Assembly (NCBI GenBank): GCA_017407115.1
Contig: JAFQXD010000003.1
Span: 1 to 37,907 of the forward strand
Direction: 5' to 3'
DNA from: Methanobrevibacter sp.
GTDB taxonomy: Archaea; Methanobacteriota; Methanobacteria; Methanobacteriales; Methanobacteriaceae
DNA: 37,907 nucleotides
Below, one piece after another: positions 26,793 to 35,674 of the stretch; positions within the stretch are counted from its first letter, which is position 1, and the number at the start of each line of letters is the position of its first letter. Position numbers and translations under genes: made by a program. Under the pieces are notes generated by a model. That model had not been told where the DNA came from. It saw only the letters and a list, made by a program, of their open reading frames with translations, and did not search any database.

Positions 26793-26893
26793 AGTATTTT
26801 ATACTCTATTAATATTATAGTATTCAAAATTTATAAAAAAGTATTACTGTTCAGATAAATTTATAGAAAAAAGTAATACTTTTTAGAATGGTG
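26793..26893 (+). promoter_or_regulatory. Promoter and two-part operator of the GNAT gene
   Basis: AGTATTACT (26840-26848) and AGTAATACT (26872-26880), 23 bases apart, match the operator before the ABC importer exactly. Here the arms extend to 13 complementary bases (26836-26848 with 26872-26884). The right arm is itself a 17-base palindrome (26868-26884). The TATA-like AATTTATAGA lies in the spacer. Further AGTAT copies lie at 26793 and 26819. GGTG at 26890-26893 is the ribosome binding site. Confidence 0.65.
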
Positions 26894-26898
26894 TTTTT

Positions 26899-27459
26899 AT
26901 GGATGTCATTATAAAGGAATTAAGCAATAATTCTAAAGAAATTAAAGAGGTTCAGGAATTTCTGTTCATGATGATTGAAAAGGAAATGGGGTATGGCTAT
27001 GTCCCAAAATGGCATCAGGACATTGTGAACATGGAAGAGTATTATATCTCTCCGGAAAAAAACAATTTCTTTGTTGCTTATCTTGAAACTGGTGAAATTA
27101 TTGCAACCATCGGTATTAGGGCATATGATAAAGATTTTCCTAAATTCAGACATCTATACTCAAGGGATACCACTTCAAGCATTTGGAGATTGTTTGTAGC
27201 CGAAAAATACCGTCGCTGCGGTTTGGCTTCTCGAATGTTTAGCGTTGCTGAAAATTTTGCAAATGAAAGTGGATACAATGAAATTTACCTTCACACTCAT
27301 AAAACCCTGCCGGGTGCACTTGAATTTTGGACAAAAATGGGTTTTGTAGTTTCCCTGGATTCAAATGATGAGCTTGAAACGGTTCATATGGATAAAAAAA
27401 TAGTTGGATTGGATATCAATCCTTCAGCTAATGATTTCACATATGCCGTAAAATTATAA
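26899..27459 (+). CDS. GNAT family N-acetyltransferase
   Basis: This 186-residue GNAT protein transfers acetyl from acetyl-CoA to an unknown amine. The CoA-binding motif A is WRLFVAEKYRRCGLASRMF (R-R-C-G-L-A in the Q/R-x-x-G-x-G/A position). It is preceded by the beta-4 strand and followed by IYLHTHKTLPGALEFWTKMGFV, the motif B region. The N-terminal helices include WHQDIVNMEEYYISPEKNNFFVAY. It is transcribed alone from a promoter carrying the same operator as the nickel/peptide-type importer, which suggests a common regulator. The acceptor cannot be predicted. Confidence 0.85.
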   Translation: MDVIIKELSNNSKEIKEVQEFLFMMIEKEMGYGYVPKWHQDIVNMEEYYISPEKNNFFVAYLETGEIIATIGIRAYDKDFPKFRHLYSRDTTSSIWRLFVAEKYRRCGLASRMFSVAENFANESGYNEIYLHTHKTLPGALEFWTKMGFVVSLDSNDELETVHMDKKIVGLDINPSANDFTYAVKL

Positions 27460-27503
27460 TTTTCACGAAACTTTATTTTATATTGTGTTTAAATATTATA
27501 TCG

Positions 27504-28364
27504 ATGAAGCGAACGGCACTTAAAATAGGATATATCGGAACAAATTTTCATGGTTTTCAAAGACAGCCCAATCTCAGAACGGTTGAAGAGGAGCTGATTT
27601 ACCATCTGCGCAAATTGGACTACATCGATGATTTGAAAAAGTCCAGATTTAGGATTGCAGGAAGAACTGATGCGGGAGTTCATAGTTTAGGTAATGTAAT
27701 CAGCTTCCAGTCCGAAAAAGAGGTAAGGGTTAATGAAATCAATAATTCCCTTCCTGATGATATTCAAATTCTTGCAAGCGCTCCTGTAAGATATGCATTC
27801 AAGCCGAGATATGCTCAAATGAGACAATATCGTTACATGTTATTTGATGACCTTGATATCGATAAACTAAAGGAATGCGCTGAAGTCTTCAAGGGAACTC
27901 ATAATTTTACAAACTTCACAAAACGCTTTCAAAAAACTACAACAAGAACTATTGATGATATTAAAATCAATAAAGTGGATTTGGATGATTATCACAAAAG
28001 GGAATTCCCAAATCTCCATGATACTCTCTCTCCAATTTTTGTTGACATATATGGCGAGTCATTCTTATGGAATATGGTCAGAAAGATGATGAGGGTATTC
28101 ATTGATGTAGCTGCGGGTAAGATGGATTTGGATGATGTGGAAAGGCTACTAAATCCCGAAGAAAATGAGCCAAGAGCATATATTAAAGTCACAGAACCGG
28201 ATTATCTAATTTTAATGGATATCCAGTACGATGGCATCAAATTCACATATGATGATTATGCCTGCGAAAGATTCAGGCGCAATCTGGCAGATTCATTGAG
28301 CGACCTTCAAAAAAGATATGCCATTCGTGAATCCATGATAAAAAGTTTAAGTGATTTGCATTAA
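27504..28364 (+). CDS. truA: tRNA pseudouridine synthase A
   Basis: TruA converts uridines 38-40 of the tRNA anticodon stem to pseudouridine. The 286-residue protein contains the catalytic motif GRTDAGVHS with Asp56, the N-terminal YIGTNFHGFQRQPN, and the C-terminal SFLWNMVRKMMRVF, all standard. The ATG at 27504 gives the conserved beginning. TTTTATATT at 27476-27484 lies about 25 bases upstream and no Shine-Dalgarno is visible, so the mRNA is probably leaderless. An upstream TTG at 27483 falls in the TATA box. Confidence 0.94.
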   Translation: MKRTALKIGYIGTNFHGFQRQPNLRTVEEELIYHLRKLDYIDDLKKSRFRIAGRTDAGVHSLGNVISFQSEKEVRVNEINNSLPDDIQILASAPVRYAFKPRYAQMRQYRYMLFDDLDIDKLKECAEVFKGTHNFTNFTKRFQKTTTRTIDDIKINKVDLDDYHKREFPNLHDTLSPIFVDIYGESFLWNMVRKMMRVFIDVAAGKMDLDDVERLLNPEENEPRAYIKVTEPDYLILMDIQYDGIKFTYDDYACERFRRNLADSLSDLQKRYAIRESMIKSLSDLH

Positions 28365-28405
28365 CTTTAACATGTTTAAATTACAAAGGGTATAATGGTG
28401 AATGT

Positions 28406-28726
28406 ATGACAAGAGTGTATTACATTTTTGATAAAGTTTCTATTATAACAATTATAATCGGTTTTATATTGGGAATTTATTTGGCGTTTAACCATAACAG
28501 TTCAAACTTATGGTTTGATGCGATTCCGTTCATTATAGTCATTGCTGCAATCATGACGTTGCCGCCAATATTTGATTTGATACATTCCGTTAAGAAATAT
28601 GGCGAAAAATTCTCATGGGCCGCTATTGTAGAGGCTTATTTCCTTAATGTGGCAATGCTTGTTGTTTGCACTGCTTTCGGAATTGTTATAGGTTCATTTT
28701 ATATAGGTAATTTCATTACCAACTAA
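28406..28726 (+). CDS. Small integral membrane protein, unknown
   Basis: This 106-residue protein has three strongly hydrophobic helices at about 10-28, 38-56 and 72-98, with short polar loops (HNSSNLW; HSVKKYGEKFS). No charged or cysteine motif suggests a catalytic function and I do not recognise the family. It follows truA by 41 bases and may be co-transcribed with it. TAATGGTGAATGT before the ATG contains GGTGAAT as ribosome binding site. A T run after the stop probably terminates transcription. Confidence 0.7.
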   Translation: MTRVYYIFDKVSIITIIIGFILGIYLAFNHNSSNLWFDAIPFIIVIAAIMTLPPIFDLIHSVKKYGEKFSWAAIVEAYFLNVAMLVVCTAFGIVIGSFYIGNFITN

Positions 28727-28783
28727 CTTTTTTTTTAAAATTATTTAAACTATTTTTTATATATTTATTAATTAGTGATTATT

Positions 28784-30106
28784 ATGAAGATAGCTACTAT
28801 TTTAGGCACACGGCCAGAGATAATCAAGATGGCTCCGATTATTGATGAGATTGGTAAGAGGGGCATTGACCAAATTGTTTTGCATACCGGTCAGCATTAC
28901 GATAAGGAAATGTCTGATAACTTCTTTAGGGATTTGGAAATTCCTGCTCCTGATTATAATATTCATGTCGGATCTGGCACTCACGGCAGGCAGACCGGAC
29001 GCATGATGGAAGGCATTGAGGAAATTCTGATGGAAGAAAAGCCGGATATTGTGCTTGTGCAGGGAGATACCAATGCTGTGCTTGCAGGTGCTTTGGTATG
29101 CGCCAAACTGCATATTGCGGTAGGCCACGTTGAAGCGGGACTCAGGTCTTTTGACTTGACAATGCCTGAAGAGATAAACCGTAAGGTTGCAGACATCTGC
29201 TCAGCAATGTATTTCATTCCAACAGAACAGTCAGCGATTAACCTTTTGGCTGAAGGATTTTCAAGAAAGGATTTAATCATAACAGGAAATACAGTCGTCG
29301 ATGCATGTTTCAGACATTTGGAAATATCCAAAAAGAGAGGGTTCGACGAAGAATCCCTTAAAGAATTGGATATTGACAACATGGACAATATCTTGACCTT
29401 GACTATGCACAGGGCGGAAAATGTGGATGTAAAAGAACGAGTCGTCAATATCATTGAAGCCTTGAAGGAATTAAGTGACATGAACATCATTTTCCCAATT
29501 CATCCAAGAACCAAACACACATTGGAAAACTTTGGGCTGTTCGATGAACTGAACAATTTTGACCATGTTCACATTGTAAAGCCAATAGGTTATCTTGATT
29601 TTCTGCTTTTAACTTCAAAATCAACTTTAATCCTAACAGACTCTGGAGGTCTTCAGGAAGAGGCAATAACCTTGGATGTACCTGCACTGACATTAAGGTA
29701 CAATACAGAAAGGCCTGAAACCGTAACTGCCGGAGGAAACATCCTGGTTGGATCCAACAAGCAGGCCATTTTGGAAAATGCAAACAGAATACTAAATGAT
29801 AAGGAATTTGCAGACAAAATGAAAAACGCCAAAAATCCGTACGGTCAGGGAGATGCTGCCAAAAAGACAGTTGACGCAATAGAAAAATATTATGAGGAAG
29901 GTATACTCAACATCACCGCTCCGGAAGATATCATGGATTCATTTACAAGAAAAATGACCCTGATTGACACAGACATCACAGTCGTTGAATTCGAGCAAAA
30001 AGAAAATGCATTAGTCCATATGGTATTTGACGGCGATGAAATGAGATTTCCAAGTGATGAATTAAACTTAAAAGGCATGATGATTACTTATGACAAACGA
30101 GAATGA
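28784..30106 (+). CDS. wecB: UDP-N-acetylglucosamine 2-epimerase, non-hydrolysing, with C-terminal extension
   Basis: WecB interconverts UDP-GlcNAc and UDP-ManNAc for cell-surface glycans. Family landmarks are [53 protein letters not shown] and [10 protein letters not shown]. The epimerase domain ends near residue 375. About 65 further residues follow (from [18 protein letters not shown] to the end), making the protein longer than the usual 370-380. The ATG at 28784 starts the conserved [12 protein letters not shown]; a GTG three codons upstream is unlikely. TTTTTTATATATT near 28754 is the TATA box. Its end overlaps mfnD by 17 bases, which ties the two genes into one operon. Confidence 0.93.
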   Translation: MKIATILGTRPEIIKMAPIIDEIGKRGIDQIVLHTGQHYDKEMSDNFFRDLEIPAPDYNIHVGSGTHGRQTGRMMEGIEEILMEEKPDIVLVQGDTNAVLAGALVCAKLHIAVGHVEAGLRSFDLTMPEEINRKVADICSAMYFIPTEQSAINLLAEGFSRKDLIITGNTVVDACFRHLEISKKRGFDEESLKELDIDNMDNILTLTMHRAENVDVKERVVNIIEALKELSDMNIIFPIHPRTKHTLENFGLFDELNNFDHVHIVKPIGYLDFLLLTSKSTLILTDSGGLQEEAITLDVPALTLRYNTERPETVTAGGNILVGSNKQAILENANRILNDKEFADKMKNAKNPYGQGDAAKKTVDAIEKYYEEGILNITAPEDIMDSFTRKMTLIDTDITVVEFEQKENALVHMVFDGDEMRFPSDELNLKGMMITYDKRE

Positions 30107-31178
30107 TTCAATTTTGGTATTTGAATATTTTACGGCTTCAGGTGAAAAGGATAAATGCATAATTTCAGAAGCCGAAGCATTGATATTCGCACTTTTGGAT
30201 GATTTGTCTGACATTCAAAAGGATGTGGTTTTAAATAAGTCATATGAAAACATAATTGGCAATTTTGAAAATGTAAATCCAATATTCATTGAAGGGGATG
30301 TTGTGGACTGGTTAGCTGACAATGCGGCTAAATTCAATAAGGCTATCTTCATCGCCGCTGAAAACAACAATAACCTATACAACATCACAAAAATCCTGGA
30401 AGAAAACAATGTCAAGACATACACTTCAACTGCCGATGCCTGCTTGAAATCATCAGACAAGTCAGAATCCTATGAGGCGCTTTATAATATAGTTCCTCAG
30501 CCAAGAACCTTCAGATTCAAGATAGATCCAAAGGGATACTGGAAAAGGGCAATTGAAAATCTCTATGAAAAATGGCAGGCCGAAGACCCGCTTACAAAAC
30601 TTAAGATAATAATAAAGCCTCTTATGGGTGTTGATTGTGAAGATATTGTGGTTATTGAAGACATTGACGAATTGACATTGGATTTGGATAGGATATTCAC
30701 TCCTGGCTCAAGAGTCATTGTCCAGGAGTTCATTGAAGGAACTGATGTAAGCGTTAGCTTGATATCCGACGGCAAAACTGCAATTCCGATAAGTTTAAAC
30801 GAGCAGTTTGTAGAGCTTAAGGATGATAAGGGAACTTATGTTGGAGGAAAATTGCCGTTTGAAAACAAGTATAAGGATGAGGCATTTGAAATAGCCAAAA
30901 AAGCTGTTGAAGCTATTGATGGGCTTAAGGGTTTTGTCGGTGTTGACTTGATTATAAATGCCGATGAAAAGGATCTTTATTCAGTATATCTTTTAGAGAT
31001 AAATTCAAGATTCACCACTCCTTATGTGGGATTAAAGGAAATCGCCAACTTCAACATTGGAAAATCAATCGTGGATTTAATCGATGGCGAATTAAAAATA
31101 GAAGATATTGACATTTCCCTTGATGGTGAAGTAGAGTTTAAAAAATCAGGAGACAATTTGGAAATTAGGAGAATTTAA
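30090..31178 (+). CDS. mfnD: Tyramine-L-glutamate ligase of methanofuran biosynthesis
   Basis: MfnD is an ATP-grasp enzyme that joins glutamate to tyramine for the methanofuran tail. The 362-residue protein has the ATP-grasp central part ([20 protein letters not shown], then [17 protein letters not shown]) and the Mg/ATP site FVGVDLIIN...[18 protein letters not shown]. The N-terminus [10 protein letters not shown] is typical of this archaeal clade. The assignment rests on these features and on the adjacent mfnF. The gene starts inside the wecB end (17-base overlap) and is one base from mfnF. Confidence 0.87.
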   Translation: MTNENDSILVFEYFTASGEKDKCIISEAEALIFALLDDLSDIQKDVVLNKSYENIIGNFENVNPIFIEGDVVDWLADNAAKFNKAIFIAAENNNNLYNITKILEENNVKTYTSTADACLKSSDKSESYEALYNIVPQPRTFRFKIDPKGYWKRAIENLYEKWQAEDPLTKLKIIIKPLMGVDCEDIVVIEDIDELTLDLDRIFTPGSRVIVQEFIEGTDVSVSLISDGKTAIPISLNEQFVELKDDKGTYVGGKLPFENKYKDEAFEIAKKAVEAIDGLKGFVGVDLIINADEKDLYSVYLLEINSRFTTPYVGLKEIANFNIGKSIVDLIDGELKIEDIDISLDGEVEFKKSGDNLEIRRI

Positions 31179-31179
31179 G

Positions 31180-32202
31180 ATGAAAGTAGCTGGATTTGAT
31201 ATTGGCGGTGCAAATACCGACCTTGCAATAATTGACTTTGAAGGTGAGGAAATAAAAAACATTGAAGTTGATTTTGCATATCTTCCTATGTGGAGCAATA
31301 ATGATGATTTGTCACGCGTTTTAGTGGAATTAATAGAAAAAATATGTCCAACTGATGAAATTGACGCAGTTGGAATTTCCATGACTGCAGAACTTGTCGA
31401 TGCATATGATACTAAAAAGGATGGGGTTTTGGACGTTGTTAAAAAATGTGAAGAGACATTTTCATGTCCGATAGCTTACGTAGGTGTGGACGGAATGCTT
31501 TCCAAACAGGAAATAGAAAACACCCCTCTTAAAGCAGCAGCCGCAAATTGGATTGCAACTGCTCAAATTGCCACTCTAATTTCAGACAATTGTATTTTCA
31601 TTGACACCGGAAGCACTACAACAGATATCATACCTATTAAAGACGGAAAAGAATGTGCCATAGGTAAATCTGACTTTGACAGGTCAGCAACTGGTGAGCT
31701 GGTCTACACAGGTACCTTAAGGACAAATCTTGCAAGCTTTCTGGATAAGGTGGAATTAAACGGAAAAGAGTATCGCGTTGCATCCGAACTTTTTGCACAA
31801 ACTGCCGATGTTTACACTGTTTTGGACTTAATTGGTCCTGAAGATTATGTTTGTGATACATTTGACGGACAGTCAAAGTCCAAAGTCGATTGTGCCAAAA
31901 GGATTGCACGTGTAGTATGTGCCGATTTGGAAATGCTGTCAATGGATGACATTGTTGAGATGTCTGAGTTTATCCATCAAAAGCAAATAGAACAAATTGC
32001 AGACGGCCTAAAACAGGTGGTTGAAACTCAAAATCTGGATTTGATTGTCACAACAGGTCTTGGAAAGGATATTCTCGATGGGCCTGCAGCCGAACTTTTA
32101 GGTTTGAAAGTCAAGTCAATGGGTGATGTCCTGACAGATGAGGAGTGTGTTGTGGCACCTGCTGTCGGAACAGCTGTGATGATGAATAAATATATTGTTT
32201 GA
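31180..32202 (+). CDS. mfnF: Methanofuran biosynthesis enzyme MfnF (hydantoinase/oxoprolinase-like fold)
   Basis: MfnF couples the aminomethylfuran diphosphate to glutamyl-tyramine, forming the ether-linked methanofuran precursor. The 340-residue protein is an ASKHA-fold member. GFDIGGANTDLAIID is the first phosphate loop, FIDTGSTTTDIIPI the second, and VVAPAVGTAVMM the C-terminal loop. This matches the family earlier called H4MPT-linked C1 transfer pathway protein. AGGAGA precedes the ATG, inside the mfnD end, so translation is coupled. It is the last gene of the wecB-mfnD-mfnF operon, followed by a small hairpin. Confidence 0.87.
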   Translation: MKVAGFDIGGANTDLAIIDFEGEEIKNIEVDFAYLPMWSNNDDLSRVLVELIEKICPTDEIDAVGISMTAELVDAYDTKKDGVLDVVKKCEETFSCPIAYVGVDGMLSKQEIENTPLKAAAANWIATAQIATLISDNCIFIDTGSTTTDIIPIKDGKECAIGKSDFDRSATGELVYTGTLRTNLASFLDKVELNGKEYRVASELFAQTADVYTVLDLIGPEDYVCDTFDGQSKSKVDCAKRIARVVCADLEMLSMDDIVEMSEFIHQKQIEQIADGLKQVVETQNLDLIVTTGLGKDILDGPAAELLGLKVKSMGDVLTDEECVVAPAVGTAVMMNKYIV

Positions 32203-32232
32203 GTGTATTTCACTCTCTAAACTTTTTTTTTA
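32201..32232 (+). terminator. Hairpin terminator between mfnF and carS
   Basis: GAGTG (32201-32205) and CACTC (32211-32215) form a 5-bp stem with a TATTT loop, followed shortly by a run of nine T. It overlaps the mfnF stop and touches the end of the convergent carS gene. Confidence 0.45.
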
Positions 32233-32790
32233 ATACCATACGTCTTTTAAGCCGAGCAAATAAGCGCAGGTATTTGCCATAATGTGAATTATTAAAGTCA
32301 ATACTATTGCTATAATAACAAATTCCAAGCTTAGCTTAACAACAAATGAAACGAGTATCAGTGCAAATATCAAAAAGTCCAGTTGATCTAATATTGGCGC
32401 TGGCTTTCCACGGCCGATTCCGAGTCTTCTTTTTAAAAAGCTTCCTATGGCATCTCCTAAAAGCGCACCGAAACCAAGCAAAAACCCAATCAATATTCCT
32501 TCGGGAATATTTGTAATTATTGGGGTTGTAATGTATTGTCCAAAATTAGTAAGAATGTATGGAGCAAAATATCCTTGAACAATTCCGGTAATGATTCCTA
32601 TTAATGTTCCGCCGACCAATCCTCTCCAGGTAACTCCATTGCCAATCCAACGAATGCCGTTTTTATCGGTTTTTCCAAAATCAACGGGAGTGCCTCCTCC
32701 AAATACTAATCCCGCACCGTTTGAGAAGTATGCAGGAAGTATAAAGTATAGTGTACAGACACATGTAATCAAAATCATCAGAATATCCAT
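32230..32790 (-). CDS. carS: CDP-archaeol synthase
   Basis: CarS activates unsaturated archaeol (digeranylgeranylglyceryl phosphate) with CTP to give CDP-archaeol, the branch point for archaeal polar lipids. This protein of about 186 residues has five hydrophobic helices. It carries the family pattern YFSNGAGLVFGGGTPVDFGK near the N-terminus, and then GFGALLGDAIGSFLKRRLGIGRGKPAPILDQLDFLIFA, the cytidylyltransferase-like signature with its Asp residues. The ATG at 32790 is used. Its divergent neighbour is the tetraether synthase-like gene, a meaningful lipid pairing. Confidence 0.93.
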   Translation of the reverse strand: MDILMILITCVCTLYFILPAYFSNGAGLVFGGGTPVDFGKTDKNGIRWIGNGVTWRGLVGGTLIGIITGIVQGYFAPYILTNFGQYITTPIITNIPEGILIGFLLGFGALLGDAIGSFLKRRLGIGRGKPAPILDQLDFLIFALILVSFVVKLSLEFVIIAIVLTLIIHIMANTCAYLLGLKDVWY

Positions 32791-32940
32791 CAATATTCAT
32801 TCTCCATTTTTTAAATTATATAACTAATTTATTTAAAGTAGTATATATTAATTAAGTTTAAATATTACATTAATTTAAATATATAATATTATGTAAGTTT
32901 GTACTAATGATATTTCTATTGTTAGTAGAGGGTGATTTGA

Positions 32941-34443
32941 TTGAAAATTAAAGATACTAAAAGTTTATGTCCAGAGTGTGGCAAAACTCTTGATGCTGAA
33001 GTTTTCAGTGAAGACGGTAAGGTCTTCATCAAGAAAACTTGTGATGAGCATGGGGAGTTCATAAACACATACTGGGGAAATGAAGAATTATACAAAAAGG
33101 CTGAAAAATTTATTCCTTCTGTCACTTCAGTTGAAAATCCTTGTGTTGAAGATATCGCAGCTTGTCCTGACAATTGCGGTTTATGTTCAAAACACGAAAC
33201 TTCAACAGTTTTAGGATTAATTGATGTTACCAACAGATGCAATCTGAGATGTCCAGTCTGTTTTGCTAATGCGGCAGCGGCAGGATATAAATATGAACCT
33301 TCACAGGATGAAATCAGACAAATGCTTAGGAATTTGAGAAATTTAAAACCTCATCCTTGTCCTGCTATTCAATATGCGGGTGGAGAGCCTACAGTTAGAA
33401 AAGACATTGTCGAACTTGTTGAAATGGCTAAGGAAGAAGGTTTCACTCACGTTCAAATTGCTACCAACGGTTTAAGATTGGCCAGAAAAGAAGAACTTGC
33501 AGTACAGCTAAAAGCTGCAGGATGTAATACCATTTATTTGGCATTCGATGGTGTAACCTCAGAACCATACATCAACAACAGAGGCAAAGACTTGCTTCAG
33601 TTTAAACTCGATGCCATTGAAAACTGTAGAAAAGCAGGTTTAGGTATTGTATTGGTTCCAACATTAATCAAAGGAATCAACGACCATCAGGTAGGTGAAA
33701 TCATTAAATTCGCATTTGACAATAACGATATTATTTACGGCGTTAACTTCCAGCCAGTATCATTTGCCGGAAGGACTCCTGCTGATGAAGTTGAAGAGCA
33801 AAGGATAACTATTCCTGATTTTGTTGAAATCATTGAAAAGGAAACTGACGGACAGGTTCCTGTTTCTGCATTCTATCCTCCATCAAGTGTTGAACCGATT
33901 GCAGAATTCATATCTTTGCTTGATGGTGAAGATTCAGCAAAAGTAACTTTAAACTGCCACGAACATTGTGGAATTGCAACCTATGTATTTAGAGAAAAAA
34001 CCGAAGGCGACGGAAAAGATAAGCTAATCCCAATCACAGATTTCATCGATGTTGAAGATTTATTCAGCAAATTAGAGGAATATAATGAAAAACTCAAAAA
34101 AGGCAAATTCGGAGTTCGCAAAAGAGTTCTCGCTGGTTTAACTTCACACTTGCCTAAATTGATTCATCCTAGCAGAGCCCCTAAAGATTTGGACATTACC
34201 AAAATCCTATTGAATGTATTCGTTAAAGGGGATTATGATGCATTGGGTGATTTTTCAAAAGATTCAATGCTTATTTCATGTATGCACTTCATGGATCCGT
34301 TCAACTTCGATCATGACAGAGTTAAAAAATGCGTTATTCATTATGCAACTCCTGACGGCAGAATCATACCGTTCTGTACTATGAATTCAATGTATCGTCA
34401 GGCTGTTGAACAGGAATTCGCACAACCTTTAAGACAAAAATAA
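32941..34443 (+). CDS. tes: Radical SAM tetraether lipid synthase-like protein (Tes, MJ0619 type)
   Basis: This 500-residue radical SAM enzyme has the SAM cluster motif CNLRCPVC (Cys100, 104, 107). N-terminal cysteine pairs (C10/C13, C34; then C68, C75, C79, C82) and C-terminal cysteines (CHEHC near 341-345; ISCMHF and FCTMNS near the end) provide further metal sites. This arrangement matches the family shown to couple two archaeol phytanyl chains into biphytanyl (GDGT or macrocyclic archaeol). An MJ0619 homologue was earlier proposed to methylate pterins. Being divergent from carS favours the lipid role. The start is TTG at 32941, after GGTGAT (32931-32936). An AT-rich region of about 130 bases upstream contains the promoter. 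Confidence 0.85.
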   Translation: MKIKDTKSLCPECGKTLDAEVFSEDGKVFIKKTCDEHGEFINTYWGNEELYKKAEKFIPSVTSVENPCVEDIAACPDNCGLCSKHETSTVLGLIDVTNRCNLRCPVCFANAAAAGYKYEPSQDEIRQMLRNLRNLKPHPCPAIQYAGGEPTVRKDIVELVEMAKEEGFTHVQIATNGLRLARKEELAVQLKAAGCNTIYLAFDGVTSEPYINNRGKDLLQFKLDAIENCRKAGLGIVLVPTLIKGINDHQVGEIIKFAFDNNDIIYGVNFQPVSFAGRTPADEVEEQRITIPDFVEIIEKETDGQVPVSAFYPPSSVEPIAEFISLLDGEDSAKVTLNCHEHCGIATYVFREKTEGDGKDKLIPITDFIDVEDLFSKLEEYNEKLKKGKFGVRKRVLAGLTSHLPKLIHPSRAPKDLDITKILLNVFVKGDYDALGDFSKDSMLISCMHFMDPFNFDHDRVKKCVIHYATPDGRIIPFCTMNSMYRQAVEQEFAQPLRQK

Positions 34444-34479
34444 CAATTTAATTTTCAAATCACCAAAAAACTTATTTTT

Positions 34480-34510
34480 GTATTTGGGTTTCCCAAATAC
34501 TCAATATTTT
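34480..34510 (+). terminator. Strong hairpin terminator after tes
   Basis: GTATTTGGG (34480-34488) pairs perfectly with CCCAAATAC (34492-34500) over a TTT loop, followed by TCAATATTTTTTATTTATTT. It separates tes from the hacB-like gene. Confidence 0.65.
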
Positions 34511-34538
34511 TTATTTATTTACTTCTATCAGGGATATA

Positions 34539-35024
34539 ATGGATATTATAAAAGGAAAAACATGGACTTTCGGGGAAAATATAGATACTGATGTGATTAT
34601 TCCTGGAAGATATTTAAGAACATTCAATCCGCAGGATTTGGCAGATCATGTGCTTGAAGGCGAAAGGCCGGATTTTACAGAAAATGTCCAAAAGGGAGAC
34701 ATCATCGTAGCTAGTGAAAACTTCGGATGCGGTTCATCAAGAGAGCAGGCTCCTGTGGCAATCAAGACTGCGGGTGTCGACGCCATTGTCGCCAAGTCAT
34801 TTGCAAGGATATTTTACAGAAATGCAATCAATATTGGATTGCCGGTTATTGTATCTGACATTGAGGCAAAGGACGGAGACATATTAAGCATTGACTTGTC
34901 CAAAGGCGAACTGATAAATGAAACCACCGGTGAATCAAAAACATTCGAACCGTTCAAGGAGTTCATGCTGGAAATCCTGGAAGATGGTGGATTGGTTAAC
35001 CATTATTTAAATGATAAAGAATAA
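34539..35024 (+). CDS. hacB: Homoaconitase/isopropylmalate dehydratase small subunit (HacB/LeuD type)
   Basis: This is a 161-residue swivel-domain subunit of an aconitase-like dehydratase. Signatures are TWTFGENIDTDVIIPGRYLRT, NFGCGSSREQAPVAIK and AKSFARIFYRNAINIGLPV. The specificity loop reads YLRT. In methanogens this loop is associated with homoaconitase (coenzyme B pathway), while isopropylmalate isomerases usually carry other residues such as YLVY. Homoaconitase is therefore preferred, with dual or LeuD function possible. The large subunit is not in the window. The gene heads the run hacB, zinc-finger gene, miaB-like gene. Confidence 0.8.
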   Translation: MDIIKGKTWTFGENIDTDVIIPGRYLRTFNPQDLADHVLEGERPDFTENVQKGDIIVASENFGCGSSREQAPVAIKTAGVDAIVAKSFARIFYRNAINIGLPVIVSDIEAKDGDILSIDLSKGELINETTGESKTFEPFKEFMLEILEDGGLVNHYLNDKE

Positions 35025-35046
35025 TTTTCATGTTTGAGGGATAAAA

Positions 35047-35667
35047 ATGGAATGTCCGATATGCGGTAGTGATGAAATAGAAATTTTAAACTCAAAACAG
35101 AAATCATCAAAGAAAAAATTAATCGAAGAATACTTATTGAAATGTGAGGACTGCGGTCATGTTTTCAAGGACATAGTTTCTTTAAAAAAGCCAGTTCCTT
35201 ACAGGTTGATTATCTCAGAGCAAGACAAATCTCACAAAACAACCATTGATTTGTCACCAAGTGATGAATTGCAAAAGGGTGATGTTTTGCTTTCAGAATT
35301 TGGTCAGGTTGAAGTAACAAGTATCGAAATTGGAGATACAAGAGTCAATAAAGCTAAAATTGAAGATATTGATACAATTTGGGCAAATTCAATTGAAATT
35401 CCGGCAAGGATAGGCTTTTCCGTAGATTTGCATGGGGAAGTTGACTCATATAAACTTGATTTGGAAAGGGATTTCGAGATAGCTCCGGGGGATGTTGTAA
35501 AAATTGAAAATCATATTGTAAAGGTCCATGTCGTAAAAACTCAGGAGAGAAAATTGACTTCAGGGTTTGCAAAGGCAAACGTCATTACAAGGGTTTATGC
35601 AAAACCGGTTAAATTCAACAATTATGATTATGATTTAACCAAGAATATATTTAAGAAAACAAAATAG
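35047..35667 (+). CDS. HVO_0476-type zinc finger protein
   Basis: This 206-residue archaeal protein begins with a zinc ribbon, CPICGSDEIEI...CEDCGH (Cys3, Cys6 and a second CxxC pair near residue 34). It continues with a long beta-rich part (YRLIISEQDKSHKTTIDL, GDVLLSEFGQVEVTSIE, RVYAKPVKF). This matches the archaeal COG1326/HVO_0476 family, whose function is not established; nucleic-acid or protein binding is only inferred. It lies 22 bases after hacB and 7 bases before the methylthiotransferase gene. Confidence 0.75.
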   Translation: MECPICGSDEIEILNSKQKSSKKKLIEEYLLKCEDCGHVFKDIVSLKKPVPYRLIISEQDKSHKTTIDLSPSDELQKGDVLLSEFGQVEVTSIEIGDTRVNKAKIEDIDTIWANSIEIPARIGFSVDLHGEVDSYKLDLERDFEIAPGDVVKIENHIVKVHVVKTQERKLTSGFAKANVITRVYAKPVKFNNYDYDLTKNIFKKTK

Positions 35668-35674
35668 TGAAAAA

